Position numbers and translations under genes: made by a program
DNA from: Spirogloea muscicola
Taxonomy: Eukaryota > Streptophyta > Zygnematophyceae > Spirogloeales > Spirogloeaceae
DNA length: 57,803 nt
Reading direction: 5' to 3'
Assembly (NCBI GenBank): GCA_009602725.1
Contig: WELB01000333.1
Coordinates: 44,151 to 101,953 of the forward strand
Notes under the pieces: model-generated
Database searches by the model: none
What the model was told of the DNA's origin: nothing
Seen by the model: the letters and a program-made list of their open reading frames with translations, nothing else
Shown: in pieces, positions 10,645-21,569 of the stretch
Layout: every line of letters begins with the position of its first letter
Numbering within the stretch: the stretch's first letter is position 1

Positions 10645-13600
10645 CTAGCCTCGGTGAACTGGAGCAGGATAGATATTCAGAGGTTCATAGCGCCCATACT
10701 TCTTACTGTCGGGCTTGTAACTATCATCAATCTCCTCATCCTACAAACAACCAACACAACACTCTGTCATCTGCTGCACTCAAGTGCTGATCAGTAAGTA
10801 TGGCTTTAACATAACATATGCACCACACATACAGAAACTCATATATTGACAATTTACTAGGCCGAAAACGTACCAGGTCCTCAAGCGGATGGTATTCTGG
10901 CTCGTACATGTAGTCGGGCAGCATCTCGGGGTTCATGGCCTTGACTATCTCTCCTGCCTCCTGCACCCAACAAACAGCAGCATGTGAATGTCCAGATCTT
11001 GGTTTCTAGGCTGAATAAAGGAAAAGGGCTCCAGAGGGCCACAGAGTCACATCTTGTGATAACCAAGACATGCTCTTTGACGAAGCTGTACATCGTGAGC
11101 CACCACTTTCTCGCAAGCAGAGGCCGTTCTTGCCATTGAGACTGCTACTCTGCGAGCCATGTTCCACACATCCCAGCATGTAGATGCGCATTGAGCCTCA
11201 GAAGTAGCAGAGGCTTCTGTCCCCAGACTCACCAGACCGTTTATCTTGATGTTCTTATACAGGTGGTCCGCAATGGCTTCCAATATTGGCCGGTTCTTTC
11301 TCAGGGCCTCATATGCCATATCCTCGGCCTCGTCAATGTACTGCAGAACATCATCCCAACAATCAGCCAAAGCTTGAGAACGCTTTAGGCTTCATAGTTG
11401 TGGTTGCTCAGTAACACTTGAAGTTAGTACTGACACAGCAGATGCTAACATCCCAGGACCATCAGGAGTAATGGTCAATGAAGACCGTCAGGAGTTATGA
11501 TCAAAGAAATAGACACCGGCAACTCTTGCCAAGCTCCTAACAAGAACTCACCCGCCGCATCTCCCTAGTGAAGAGCTCCGACAACTCTGGGGACATGAGG
11601 GCGATGGCAGTTCCCGGCTTGTTCCACTGCACACCAAACGTGCTAGATATCACAACAATCGCAGATACAGGACCATCATTATAATAGCCAGTGATCTTCC
11701 TGCAGAGCTGCCAAAATGTTCCCAAGGAATCCACGCAGAAAGACTACAAGAGTTCCGCTTCATTGGCTCAACCAGATCAAAGATTGCAAACTGCTCGAGC
11801 ACAGACTGACCCCGTCTGGTATGAGCTCCACTTCGTCTGGCCTCTTTGGAAACTGCATGCTCCGCTGTGCCCTCATAGGGAACATGCCCAGCCTGGGACT
11901 TGTATAGTTGCTCACAAGCTCCCTAGCAATCTGCAAGCATGCATCAAATGCTGCAGTAATACAATTAGCTATCTGCTTGTTATTTTCAGCAGCCTGACGA
12001 GGAATTTGTGAGGCTCTCGATCTCCGTCTGTATGAAAAGGGAGCAAGCAAGCTCCAGTGGCCCTATCCTGGAATCATATAGAAGGAGCACTTATGTCACC
12101 TTGGAGATCTTGACGAGGTCGTCCTGGCCGCCGTCTGTGAGGTTCTCGTCCCCAAAGACCAGACGCTCAGCACAGCGCCCCCCACTGGAGACCACCATCT
12201 GCATCTTGAGGTACCCAACAGTGGTGCTGCCTCGCACGAGCATCTCTTGGCGGGGGTAGAAAACACTTAATGCCCTCTCCTTCAAAATCAACGGTGCCAC
12301 GAACGTATTTGAGTACAATGCTACACCTCTTTACTTCACAGTGCTGCAACTCTTCGGAAGCTCGGGCCAGAGAGGGATGTATGGGAGGGCATGCCCCAAT
12401 ACGTGGTGCTGTATTCTGCTCGTGATTGATCAAAGAGGGCCATGCTCCATGCACAACTGAAGATCTTCTTGGTCACAAGGTCGTGCGGTTGGCAGGCACC
12501 ATACCTCGCCTCCAGGCAGGAGGTGCGAGAAGGCGTGCCAGTCAAAGCGAGGGAAGAGGTGCGCCAGCAGGATGTGGCCAGCCTCGTGCACAGCCAGCAG
12601 CCTCCGGTTGTCGGGGCTGATCTGCACATGCACAAGTTGCTTGCCAAGATCAGATCATGGAAGGCACGTGCCTAACACTGGATCGCGGAGAGCACAAGCA
12701 CTGTGTTTATCATCGTGCTAGGTACATTCCCACCAATAGGCATAAAGCTTATATGTCCACTGCTCATGGTCATAGTGGTCACCTTGCTTGTCAGCCGGGC
12801 GAGCTCGTCCTCCGAGAACGAGATGCCCATGCCCTCAAACAGCGACTTGTCAAGGACATCCACAAAATCGGCCTGTGTGACAATTGGGTTACCTTTCCTC
12901 ACCTGCGCATGACACAACAGGCAGTCTGGGCAACTGCGATTTTGGTGCAAGCGAAAAGTATTTGTTGTGAATCTTTCTGACTACCTTCGTGTACTCAGTC
13001 TATGGTCCATGGAAACAGCCAGCTCAGTTTTTTAATTTCCAGAGGAACTGCCTGATGCCACTGCCATAGACGGCAACCGCTAGGCTGCCTCAATGCATGG
13101 TTAAGTTGCAACATACTGCCATGATGCCAGCCTCGTTGATCAGATTCCTGATATCAGCGCCAGAAAACCCGACTGTACGAAATACTAGCTGCAAAAAAGA
13201 GAGCATTCACTTATAAAGTAGAGGTTATGAAATAATAAATGGAAGACTGTATCTGAAGCCATGGACATTGCATACCCAGCTGTATTAGCTTGAGATTGCC
13301 ACTTTACTACAGGTCCAATGTCACTGGAGATGCTCCTGAGGACATACTGCAATGCAGATTGGAAAGCACTTAAGAAGTGACCTTGGAGAAGTTGACGTCG
13401 GGCGCCAGGCGCTTCCCGCGGCTGTGCACGTCGAAGATGCCAAGGCGCTCTGCCTCGCCGGGTAGACCGATGTGGATCTCGCGGTCGATGCGCCCCGGCT
13501 TCATGAGGTCCTGGTGGAGCTCGTCCGGCCTGTTTGTGGCTCCAATCATGATCACCGCCTGCCGCTTGGAGTAGCGATTCACGTCCGTGTGCTCTGGCCT

Positions 13601-16600
13601 GCAGCCCATACTTAAGAATGTCAATCATAAAGGCATTTCTAACACCAACAGGCTCTCATACTAAGGCTGTGAAGGGCAATGAGCAATTGGACCTTGTGGA
13701 TGATACTCAGCAGGACTCTCTATGTGCTTGCAAAAGTCGTGCAAGCACTGATGTATCTAGCAGAAAAGTAGACAACTGAATATGGGCCAATGTGAAACTA
13801 TTTTCATAACGGCAAGCCAAGCCAGCTCTTAGAGCTAGCTGACTTGCTGCAATGCCCAATTGAGTCAAAGCATGATAGAGAAGCCGGCACTGACTCTCCA
13901 TCGAGCTCATTTAGAAGCTGCTGGAAGGTGGCCCTGCGCTCGGCATTCTCGTGTGCGCTCTTGCCAGCAAGCGCGTCAATCTCGTCGATGAAGATGAACG
14001 CGGGGGCCTGCTTGTCAGAGGTTTGTCAGAGGAGCCGCATCAATGCATGGCACCTCATTGCCCTCATTTCAAAAATTCGCCACACTATAAAACTCAATCG
14101 AAGAGATGCTGCAAGCTAGAACAGCCATGCATGGCGGACCGTACGTCTCGTCTGCAGCATGACCCAAAGTCAAAGCATTTACAGGACAGTGCTATCTGAC
14201 TTATGGATTTATGGGAGAGGGCTTCAAGTGGGATGTGAAGAAGCACTGACATTGGCACGCGCCGTGAAGAAGAGCTCAAAGACCTTGTCAGACCCCGTTC
14301 CAGAGCCGCTCTCCACAAACTCGGCGCCCGAGGCGAAGACGAAGGGGAGGCCGCACTCGCGGGCAATGGCCCTGGCCAGCAGCGTCTTGCCCGTGCCGGG
14401 AGGGCCGCTGATCAGGATGCCCTGATGGAGATGCGAGGCACGACATAGCTTGAGGCAGACCTTTCCTCTGTGACACTGCATCCCAGTGTGGGCTTTATTG
14501 CATCCACTAAGTACTTTGACTGGTAAGCAAAACAACTGCAGGTTAATGTGATAGCACCTCCGATGTTCTAAGGGCGACAAGTTGGTTGAAAAGAATGTAT
14601 AATAATTTTGCATTGAGTCAGATGTTAAGGTTAGGACGTGGGATTCTGTGTCTTAAGCACACCCGTGGAAGCTTGGCGCCGCGGGAGTGGTACTTCATGG
14701 GGTCTCGCATGTACGTCATGATCTCCTCGAGCACCTGCCATACGTCGCCACCAACCACCACGTCGCTGTATTGCGTCGGGGTCTTCTCCGCATCTTGAGG
14801 CTGCAGCCCCAACGCCCCCCGCGACGTCCATCATGAGAACATGAGGGTCAGAGCAATATGGAAGGAACCAAAGCTCAAGTGCCAAGTAAGCAACTTGCCG
14901 CTGCTGACGCGATGTCAAGAAACAACAAACAACACATCACAATAGCTACGTATTTACAATACTACTTGAGGACAGCAGTCAATGCAGCTAAACGAGGATC
15001 CTGCCTGACTTCCAAGGATCTGCCTGACCGTACTACTGCTTGATCTACAATGATGGATCTGCATACCCAATTTAAAATTGTGAGACAAGCAGAATCAAGG
15101 GCGGGGGTCAGCAAAGGGGCAACCACCGTGACAAGGTGGGAGCGGTCCATCTTGACGAGGTCGTATGCCTGCTCCATGAGCTCCAGCCGCCAGGTGTGCT
15201 GCACCGCCATGATGTACCACAGGACGGCGAAGGACGGCCCCAGGATGGCAAGCCCGCGCAGAAGCCCGCCCAGCTGGCCGCGAGGCATCACATCCAGCTC
15301 CACACCGTGCACCTTGAGCATGCCGTACAGGTCCGGCGTAACCGGGATGTCCACCGCAAACTCCGACGGGAAGCCGTCCTTCATGGTCACGTAGAGCCAC
15401 CGCAGGTCCTCCGAGTACACTGCCGCCTCGACCTGAACGAGCGCATGTGGCGGGCGAGATGAAGTCAGCAAAGCCTCCAAATGGCTACGGTGAGTGCCAT
15501 GCCATCTAGTACACGGCTTCAGTGCCTCAAGTCAAACTTGTTGAGGTGACTTGAAGTGATTGAAAGTATTTACGCCATAAGCATGACACAGATGGCCCTG
15601 CAACTGTGGCTTCTTCTTGCCACAGAGCATGCAAGCAGATATCCATTGGCAGTGAAGAACAGTTGCCCATAGCGATTGGACATGGCAAGGGAAATAAGCG
15701 CTACAATTCTCGTGTGACAACTTTCTGGCATTGAGTGCTAATTCCACATCAAACCCGTATGCGCACCTCAAAGTTGGCAATCTTCTGGAGAAGCCAGGTG
15801 TAGGGCATCTTCGGGCGGTACTTCCACCACCGGCGGGCTGCCCAGAAGGCGCGGGCGTTGTTGCCTGGCGCCCGCCGCCACTGCTCCTCCTTGGTGGCCT
15901 TGAAGCGTTCCTTGAGCTCCGCCGCCGAGAAGCCGACAGTGAAGCGGCTGCGCGGGAACTCGAGCTCCTCCTTGACCTCCTCCTGGGCGAGGATCGCGTC
16001 CCACGCGTCCAGCCGCTCCCGCCATGTCATGGTCTTGGCAGGCACCCCATCGGCAGGCGCAACCGCTGTTTCTGCGGCAGCGGCATCCGCGGTCGGCGCT
16101 GCCGCTGGCCTCGCACAATCGGCAAAGGCGGCAGATCAGTGCCCACTAACAGCACGAAACTACGGCGATCCTGCACTATATTAATCAGCCTGAACAGTGA
16201 TGCAGCAAGAAGCAGAGGTCCACTAAAGCTCACAGGCAGCAGCGGCGGCAGCAAGAGGAGCAGCGCTGCTCGGCTGGGCGGCCGCGTCACCGTCGCCACC
16301 TCCATCCAATTCATATGCAGTTTCACCAGCAAAAGCGGCGTCGCGGTGGTACTGGCCATCAGGGCCCAGCGTCTCTTTCATGACGCGGAAGCCCTCCGGC
16401 TTGGTCCCCCGCCACAGGTCCCGCTTCAGCCTGGCCGACCATAACCGCCATTTTGAATGTCCATCAGCATCTGCAACAATCTTTGCATATTGCAGATGTT
16501 ATTTCAACTTGTGCGTATTTGTGTGTGAATTTGAACTACTTTAGCTTGCTTATTGTCAGTTATGTTTGCAGTGGTGTGCCCTGCCAGCAGCCCAGCTCAC

Positions 16601-17016
16601 CGGCGGACGTTGCCGGGCGTGGGCTCCGGGATGGCCCAGTCGAGCCAGGCCTCGGCGGCCAGCTCCGGCGGCGCCATGGCCCGCCGGGCGGCCCGAGCGG
16701 CCGCCAGCCCCAGCGCGGCGTACGCCAGCGCAGCAGCCCACCGCAGCGCCGTCCACTTGCGAGCGTCCTGTCATGGAGTGGCCATCGCTCGCTGTTATGG
16801 CTAAGAAGCAGCGCAAGCTTGACAGCAACGACAGCCAACTTGGCGCGGAGCGGCGGCGGCGGCGGCGGCGGCTGCACCGGCGGCGGCGGCGGCGGCAGCG
16901 ATTGCGGCGGAAGTGGCGGCGGGAAAAGCTGCGGGCCCGCCAGACCTTCCAGTGCTGCCAGCGGTTGAAGTCGAGGAACCCCGCGGCGGCCTGCGGCGCG
17001 GCATCGCGCGCCGCGC
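10645..17016 (-). CDS. FTSH12: FTSH12-type plastid AAA metalloprotease (5' end in assembly gap)
   Basis: Membrane-anchored AAA ATPase/zinc protease. From N to C: a membrane helix (LRWAAALAYAALGLAAARAA, about 16.75 kb), a long N-domain with ERFKATKEEQW and MPYTWLLQKIANFEV, and a second helix (LRGLAILGPSFAVLWYIM, about 15.27 kb). Next come Walker A GPPGTGKT (about 14.39 kb), Walker B AFIFIDEIDAL (about 14.0 kb), the arginine-finger region GATNRPDELHQDLMKPGRID (about 13.5 kb) and the zinc site VHEAGHILLAHLFPRFDWH (about 12.58 kb). The third-ligand region is LTDGGQDDL (about 12.14 kb). The last exon, 10740-10645, ends YPAPVHRG. The DWHAFSHLLPGG and GGRCAERLVFGD wording and this C-terminus are those of plant FTSH12, the protease-competent partner of the FtsHi pseudoproteases in the plastid import motor at the inner envelope. 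About a dozen introns. The first exon and transit peptide are not resolved. Confidence 0.9.
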
Positions 17017-17789
17017 NNNNNNNNNNNNNNNNNNNNNNNNNNNNNNNNNNNNNNNNNNNNNNNNNNNNNNNNNNNNNNNNNNNNNNNNNNNNNNNNNNNN
17101 NNNNNNNNNNNNNNNNNNNNNNNNNNNNNNNNNNNNNNNNNNNNNNNNNNNNNNNNNNNNNNNNNNNNNNNNNNNNNNNNNNNNNNNNNNNNNNNNNNNN
17201 NNNNNNNNNNNNNNNNNNNNNNNNNNNNNNNNNNNNNNNNNNNNNNNNNNNNNNNNNNNNNNNNNNNNNNNNNNNNNNNNNNNNNNNNNNNNNNNNNNNN
17301 NNNNNNNNNNNNNNNNNNNNNNNNNNNNNNNNNNNNNNNNNNNNNNNNNNNNNNNNNNNNNNNNNNNNNNNNNNNNNNNNNNNNNNNNNNNNNNNNNNNN
17401 NNNNNNNNNNNNNNNNNNNNNNNNNNNNNNNNNNNNNNNNNNNNNNNNNNNNNNNNNNNNNNNNNNNNNNNNNNNNNNNNNNNNNNNNNNNNNNNNNNNN
17501 NNNNNNNNNNNNNNNNNNNNNNNNNNNNNNNNNNNNNNNNNNNNNNNNNNNNNNNNNNNNNNNNNNNNNNNNNNNNNNNNNNNNNNNNNNNNNNNNNNNN
17601 NNNNNNNNNNNNNNNNNNNNNNNNNNNNNNNNNNNNNNNNNNNNNNNNNNNNNNNNNNNNNNNNNNNNNNNNNNNNNNNNNNNNNNNNNNNNNNNNNNNN
17701 NNNNNNNNNNNNNNNNNNNNNNNNNNNNNNNNNNNNNNNNNNNNNNNNNNNNNNNNNNNNNNNNNNNNNNNNNNNNNNNNNNNNNNNNN
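17017..17789. other. Assembly gap (773 N)
   Basis: Run of N. It hides the 5' ends of two divergently transcribed genes, FTSH12 (-) and the MTHFR-like gene (+). Flanks are GGC/GCC-rich, which probably caused the gap. Confidence 0.98.
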
Positions 17790-20700
17790 GGCGGCGGCGG
17801 CGGCCGCGGGTGGCGGCCTGGTGCGCACCGTGGAGGCCGCGACGCGGCCGCAGGGGCCCTGGTCGCTGCTCCCCGGCGGCCAGGTCCGGCCCCCCCCAAA
17901 ACCCTAAACTCCATCCCTAAACCCCAAATCCCAAACAGCCCTCCTGCCCTCCCTCAGCAGCGGCGGCCGCCACCGCCGCCGCCGCCGCCATGATATTGCT
18001 CCGTGGTGCGGTCATTTATCCCCTCTTAGCTCAATTCTGATTGAACTGACAGTCCTTAGAGCGCCCTGTCTGCCTAGCCTGTGGCTCTGCTAATTCAGTC
18101 ATGAAACACCCTCTGTATGCGCCTGGCTGGCTTCTACAAGTGCTCTTCTGAACATCAGCAGCCGCATTCTGTCTCTCCATCGCTCCAGTATCGCCCATAT
18201 AGATGCGTACTTCAAATGCCGCCACACCGGCTAAGGCACGCCGTTGCAATGCGCCGCCGCCCACTTGTAGACAATCCCAACAGTTTAAATTGATCGGAAA
18301 ATGACTTATGAATGTCGACTAAGAAAATGACTGAGAAAAGTATCATGGATCGAAACCCCCAGATGGCGGCCGCCGAGCTGCTGGCCGCCGGCGTCGTCCA
18401 CGGCACCGTGTACCCGGACCTGCCGCCCGCCGCCACGCTGCGGCAGCTTCTTCCGGCACTCGCCGCCGGCCTTGCCGCCGGCGGCGGCGATGGCCAGCAG
18501 GTTGCGCCGGACGAGGCCGGAGCTGCGTCGGGTGGGTGGCAGGTCCGCACGGTTGCGGCGCAGCTCAAAGGCCCCCGGCAGCTCCGGCGGCAGATGGAGG
18601 CCGCCGGCGCCGCCGCCGCCGCCTCTGACGCCGCCCCCGCCGCTCTGCTCCTGGTTTCTGGAGGTGCGCCCCCTCTGCTCTATTCTCAAACCTCGAGGTT
18701 GGATTGAGCAGTTCAGTGGTGTATCAGTATAATGAACTACCACTAGGAGTAGTGAAATGATTCTCCACTGACTTTTCTTGCTCACATACCTCGGGACCGT
18801 CTTTACTGTATGGTTATGAAATAGTCAACCCTCAGATGGTTATGACAATTCATCCTCACGCACAACGACTGAGCCCTGGGCATGGTGCAAGCAGGGCACC
18901 CGGTGCGTCGGCTGCCTTTGGCTCGGAACCTGCTTCCAGCCGACTCGCTGGCGCTGCTGCGCGAAGGCCACCGTCTGCGTCGCGATGGCCTCCTCCCTCC
19001 TGGTATGCTCAGTGCCAGAAATCAACCTGGACTTCTCAGCCATACACACGAAGACCCTCTTTCCATAGACTCGTTATGTACAACCCCAAAATCTTAGACC
19101 TTGGAAGGTAAGCCTTCGCTACGTGCCGGCAACACCCGATGGGGAGTCCAGCTGAGACTTGCAGCACCTATTTGAGAATCCCAGAGTTTGAGTCCGTCTG
19201 CCAACAAGGTACCCCACTTAGCAGCACTGGCTTAACTTGGTAGCCGTGGAGAATGAGGGTGAAGGCTTGTGCTGTGGGTTCTTCACTGTTAGAAAATATA
19301 TCACTGTCTGTGAATTTGTGTGTGAATTGAAGGGCTTTGGATGTACGGCACAGGAGCCCAATCTCTGCTTTGAGGGGCCCAATGCCGCTCCGCCCCTGCA
19401 AGACAGCAGCTGAGCACCTCATAAGCTGCGACTGCTCAAGGTGTGCAGCTGTGGGCAGTCGAGAACCCGCTGGCAGCCGGCTCCCTTGACCGCCTCCAGC
19501 GCAAGGTCTCGCTCGCTTCACCTCGTTGCTTCACTTCGCTCACTTCACTCTACACTTCTTCCATTCTGCCTGTGTTGAGAATCAGCAACCCATTCCATTC
19601 TGCCTGTGTTGAGAATCAGCAACCCATCATCTACGGCAGTCGTCCAGAGCAAAGGCTTCACCCCACTGTTGAGCGCAGCAATCTTCAAGTGCACTTGCAT
19701 CTTGTGGGCTAATAAGCCTGTACAGGGCCCTGGCTCGTATCGCAGCGGGTCCCCTTCTATACTGAGCGCTTAGTGGACAAAAGAGTACCCTGACTGAATA
19801 ATTTCAGAGATAGCAGCAATGGCCTGGAATTGATTGCAGTGCGGGACTCCTGCTGCATTGCAACAGATCGCCGCGGGCGCGGAGGGCTTCATCTTGCAGC
19901 CAGCACTGCTGCCCGCCCGCTTTAGCAAGTGGTGGCACGCGGCTGAGAGCAAGGGGTAAGCTTCTGTGATCCAGCAGCCGAGGACTTCGAGGGCAGTGCA
20001 GTCTGGCTTCGAGCTTATGCCTGAGGACTGACATATCCAGAAGTAGTAACAGGGCTTACCTTGATGGCAGCAGCAAGGAGTGTCCCTGTGATGTCCACGG
20101 AAATATGAACCATTGATGTTACACATTGTTAGCAGTGTGAGTCTGCTCAACAACAGGTTGTCTTTGAGTGCGCCCAGGATGCTAGATGTAGCGAGGCCCA
20201 TTGTTGGTGTCCCCCTTATCTCGTCAGCACGCAACTTTGAGTTTTGGCTCAGCCTCACCGACGCCGGCGGTGAGGCATGCTGGACTCAAAGCACTCTTGA
20301 GCTTTTTCCCAAAAGCCATCTGCTATTTGCGAACATAGTAGTGCCGTTGTTGAGACAACAAGTTTGGGGCTTGACTGTCATGATAGCGTGCTGCAGGTGA
20401 GGAGGCTGAGACCCTCCTGGCAGAGTATAGGTGTGCTGAGGCACGAGTGGTGAAGTGCGACGAGGCCTTTGCTGAGCTACGGAAGCGGTGGTTCTGTGAT
20501 GCACTCCGTCTTGTGCAGGACCTGCCAGGTGCATATCCACATGGACCTGGGGGGATGACTATGTCGCCAGCCCATGTGCTTGCTCTTCATCAGTTGTCAC
20601 CTTTCCTGCAGGATCATGGAGTCATTGAAGCAGTTCTGTTACATATTGACAGTCGCTGTTTTACTGGTGTGTCGTTGTCGTTTAGCCCAGCACCTGCCCA

Positions 20701-20931
20701 GCTCAGCAAGTCACAAGTTGCACAAGTTGTTCATTTGGCAGACTTTCATAAGAGGCAGATGTGTGCTGTGATGAAGTACTCTCTTGCTTCTCTTTATGCA
20801 GCCATTGCTGAGCACATCGCATTGTTTGGGTGATTGGCTTTGCCACAGGAGCTGTGGGCATGCACTTGATGCCGGTGAGCGTCAGAGGCTGGCGGGATTT
20901 TGCAAGATACACGGCGAAGGGGCTGCTCTGA
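17790..20931 (+). CDS. MTHFR-like TIM-barrel protein (5' end in gap)
   Basis: Exons on the plus strand: from the gap to 17883, then 18363-18663, 18895-19002, 19459-19505, 19867-19955, 20253-20269 (17 nt), 20397-20528 and 20849-20931. The seven complete exons total 777 nt and every junction closes in phase. The product reads LLLVSGGHPVRRLPLAR, ENPLAAGSLDRLQRK, IAAGAEGFILQPALLPARF, a helical segment EEAETLLAEYRCAEARVVK, and LPGAVGMHLMPVSVRGW, ending AKGLL. The order (SGGHP; xRKxxAGAExxxxQ; GxHLMP near the end) is that of the methylenetetrahydrofolate reductase superfamily, distant from canonical MTHFR. The flavin and folate sites cannot be verified by eye, so catalytic activity is open. The start codon lies in or before the gap. 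Confidence 0.6.
17889..17940 (+). repeat. Degenerate telomere-like CCCTAAA tract
   Basis: AAAACCCTAAACTCC, then CCCTAAACCCCAAATCCC: two exact CCCTAAA units and degenerate neighbours within the intron after the first visible MTHFR-like exon. Similar tracts lie in KDTA introns. Confidence 0.5.
18098..18260 (+). repeat. Dispersed repeat, copy 2 (partner at 9490-9670)
   Basis: CTCTGTATGCGCCTGGCTGG, then ACATCAGCAGC and GGCACGCCGTTGCAATG match copy 1 in order and spacing. It lies in an intron of the MTHFR-like gene. Confidence 0.55.
19559..19626 (+). repeat. Perfect 34-bp tandem duplication
   Basis: 19559-19592 and 19593-19626 are identical 34-mers starting TTCCATTCTGCCTGTG and ending GAATCAGCAACCCA. 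The duplication is inside an intron of the MTHFR-like gene and does not touch coding sequence. Confidence 0.9.
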
Positions 20932-21569
20932 CTGCAATCGCAAGCTCGCCTGTGTCAAGCTCTGGTCCCCAAGGACCTTGCACTTTCACACGAATTCTTG
21001 CGTGGTCATATTAAGTGTGCGCCCATATCAATATAAACAATCTTACACTGTGCGCCCTTCATATTGTTATACAGTCTAGTGACATCGTTGCAAATCCAGC
21101 CACTCATCTAGAGCCTCGTAAATCCGAGGTGTGGTGGGGGAACTAGTAACAAAGGCAGTGCCACTTTCACAGTCAAGCGTGCATCAATGCAGGCTACCTC
21201 AGCTTCATCCCTGCAAGATCACTGTGCTGACATTGCCAACACATTGTAGAGTCATCGTAAAGACAGTGTCGCAGATGGTACGTGGGCGATTGCCAGATCC
21301 ACTATGAAAGAATGGGCCATAAGTCACTAGCTACTATTGAAACATTACTGTACCTACTAAATGGTCCTGTAAGGATAGAGCATGAGAATAATTCTAGAGT
21401 AACACAGTGCTCAATGAACCTGATTCTGGTGAAGAAATTAATCCCCACAATACACTAAGACTAGCCACAAGCCTGTACTTCTACTTTGCTCACAAATTGT
21501 GTATACGCTAATAGGAATTTGTGATTGCGAAGCCTGCTGATGCACCACCTATGGTGGTCAGCAGCATGC
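20932..21569. other. Intergenic region between convergent genes
   Basis: AT-richer sequence between the stop codons of the MTHFR-like gene (+) and biotin carboxylase (-). It should contain both 3' UTRs. No ORF, repeat or RNA gene was recognised. Confidence 0.5.

Noticed and set aside
17828-17914. Possible FTSH12 start (MEFRVLGGAGPG) within the telomere-like tract
   Set aside because: The ATG lies in a low-complexity CCCTAAA region, and the frame overlaps on the opposite strand a better-supported MTHFR-like exon.
16556-17993. Very long open frames through the N gap on both strands
   Set aside because: They are open only because N codons contain no stops and the flanks are GCC/GGC repeats; the only supported coding pieces here are FTSH12 (-) exons and one MTHFR-like (+) exon.
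18363-18480. Resemblance of GVVHGTVYPDLPPAATLRQLL to the C-terminus of malic enzyme
   Set aside because: No malic enzyme catalytic or NAD-binding motif is present; downstream exons in phase give MTHFR-like blocks instead.
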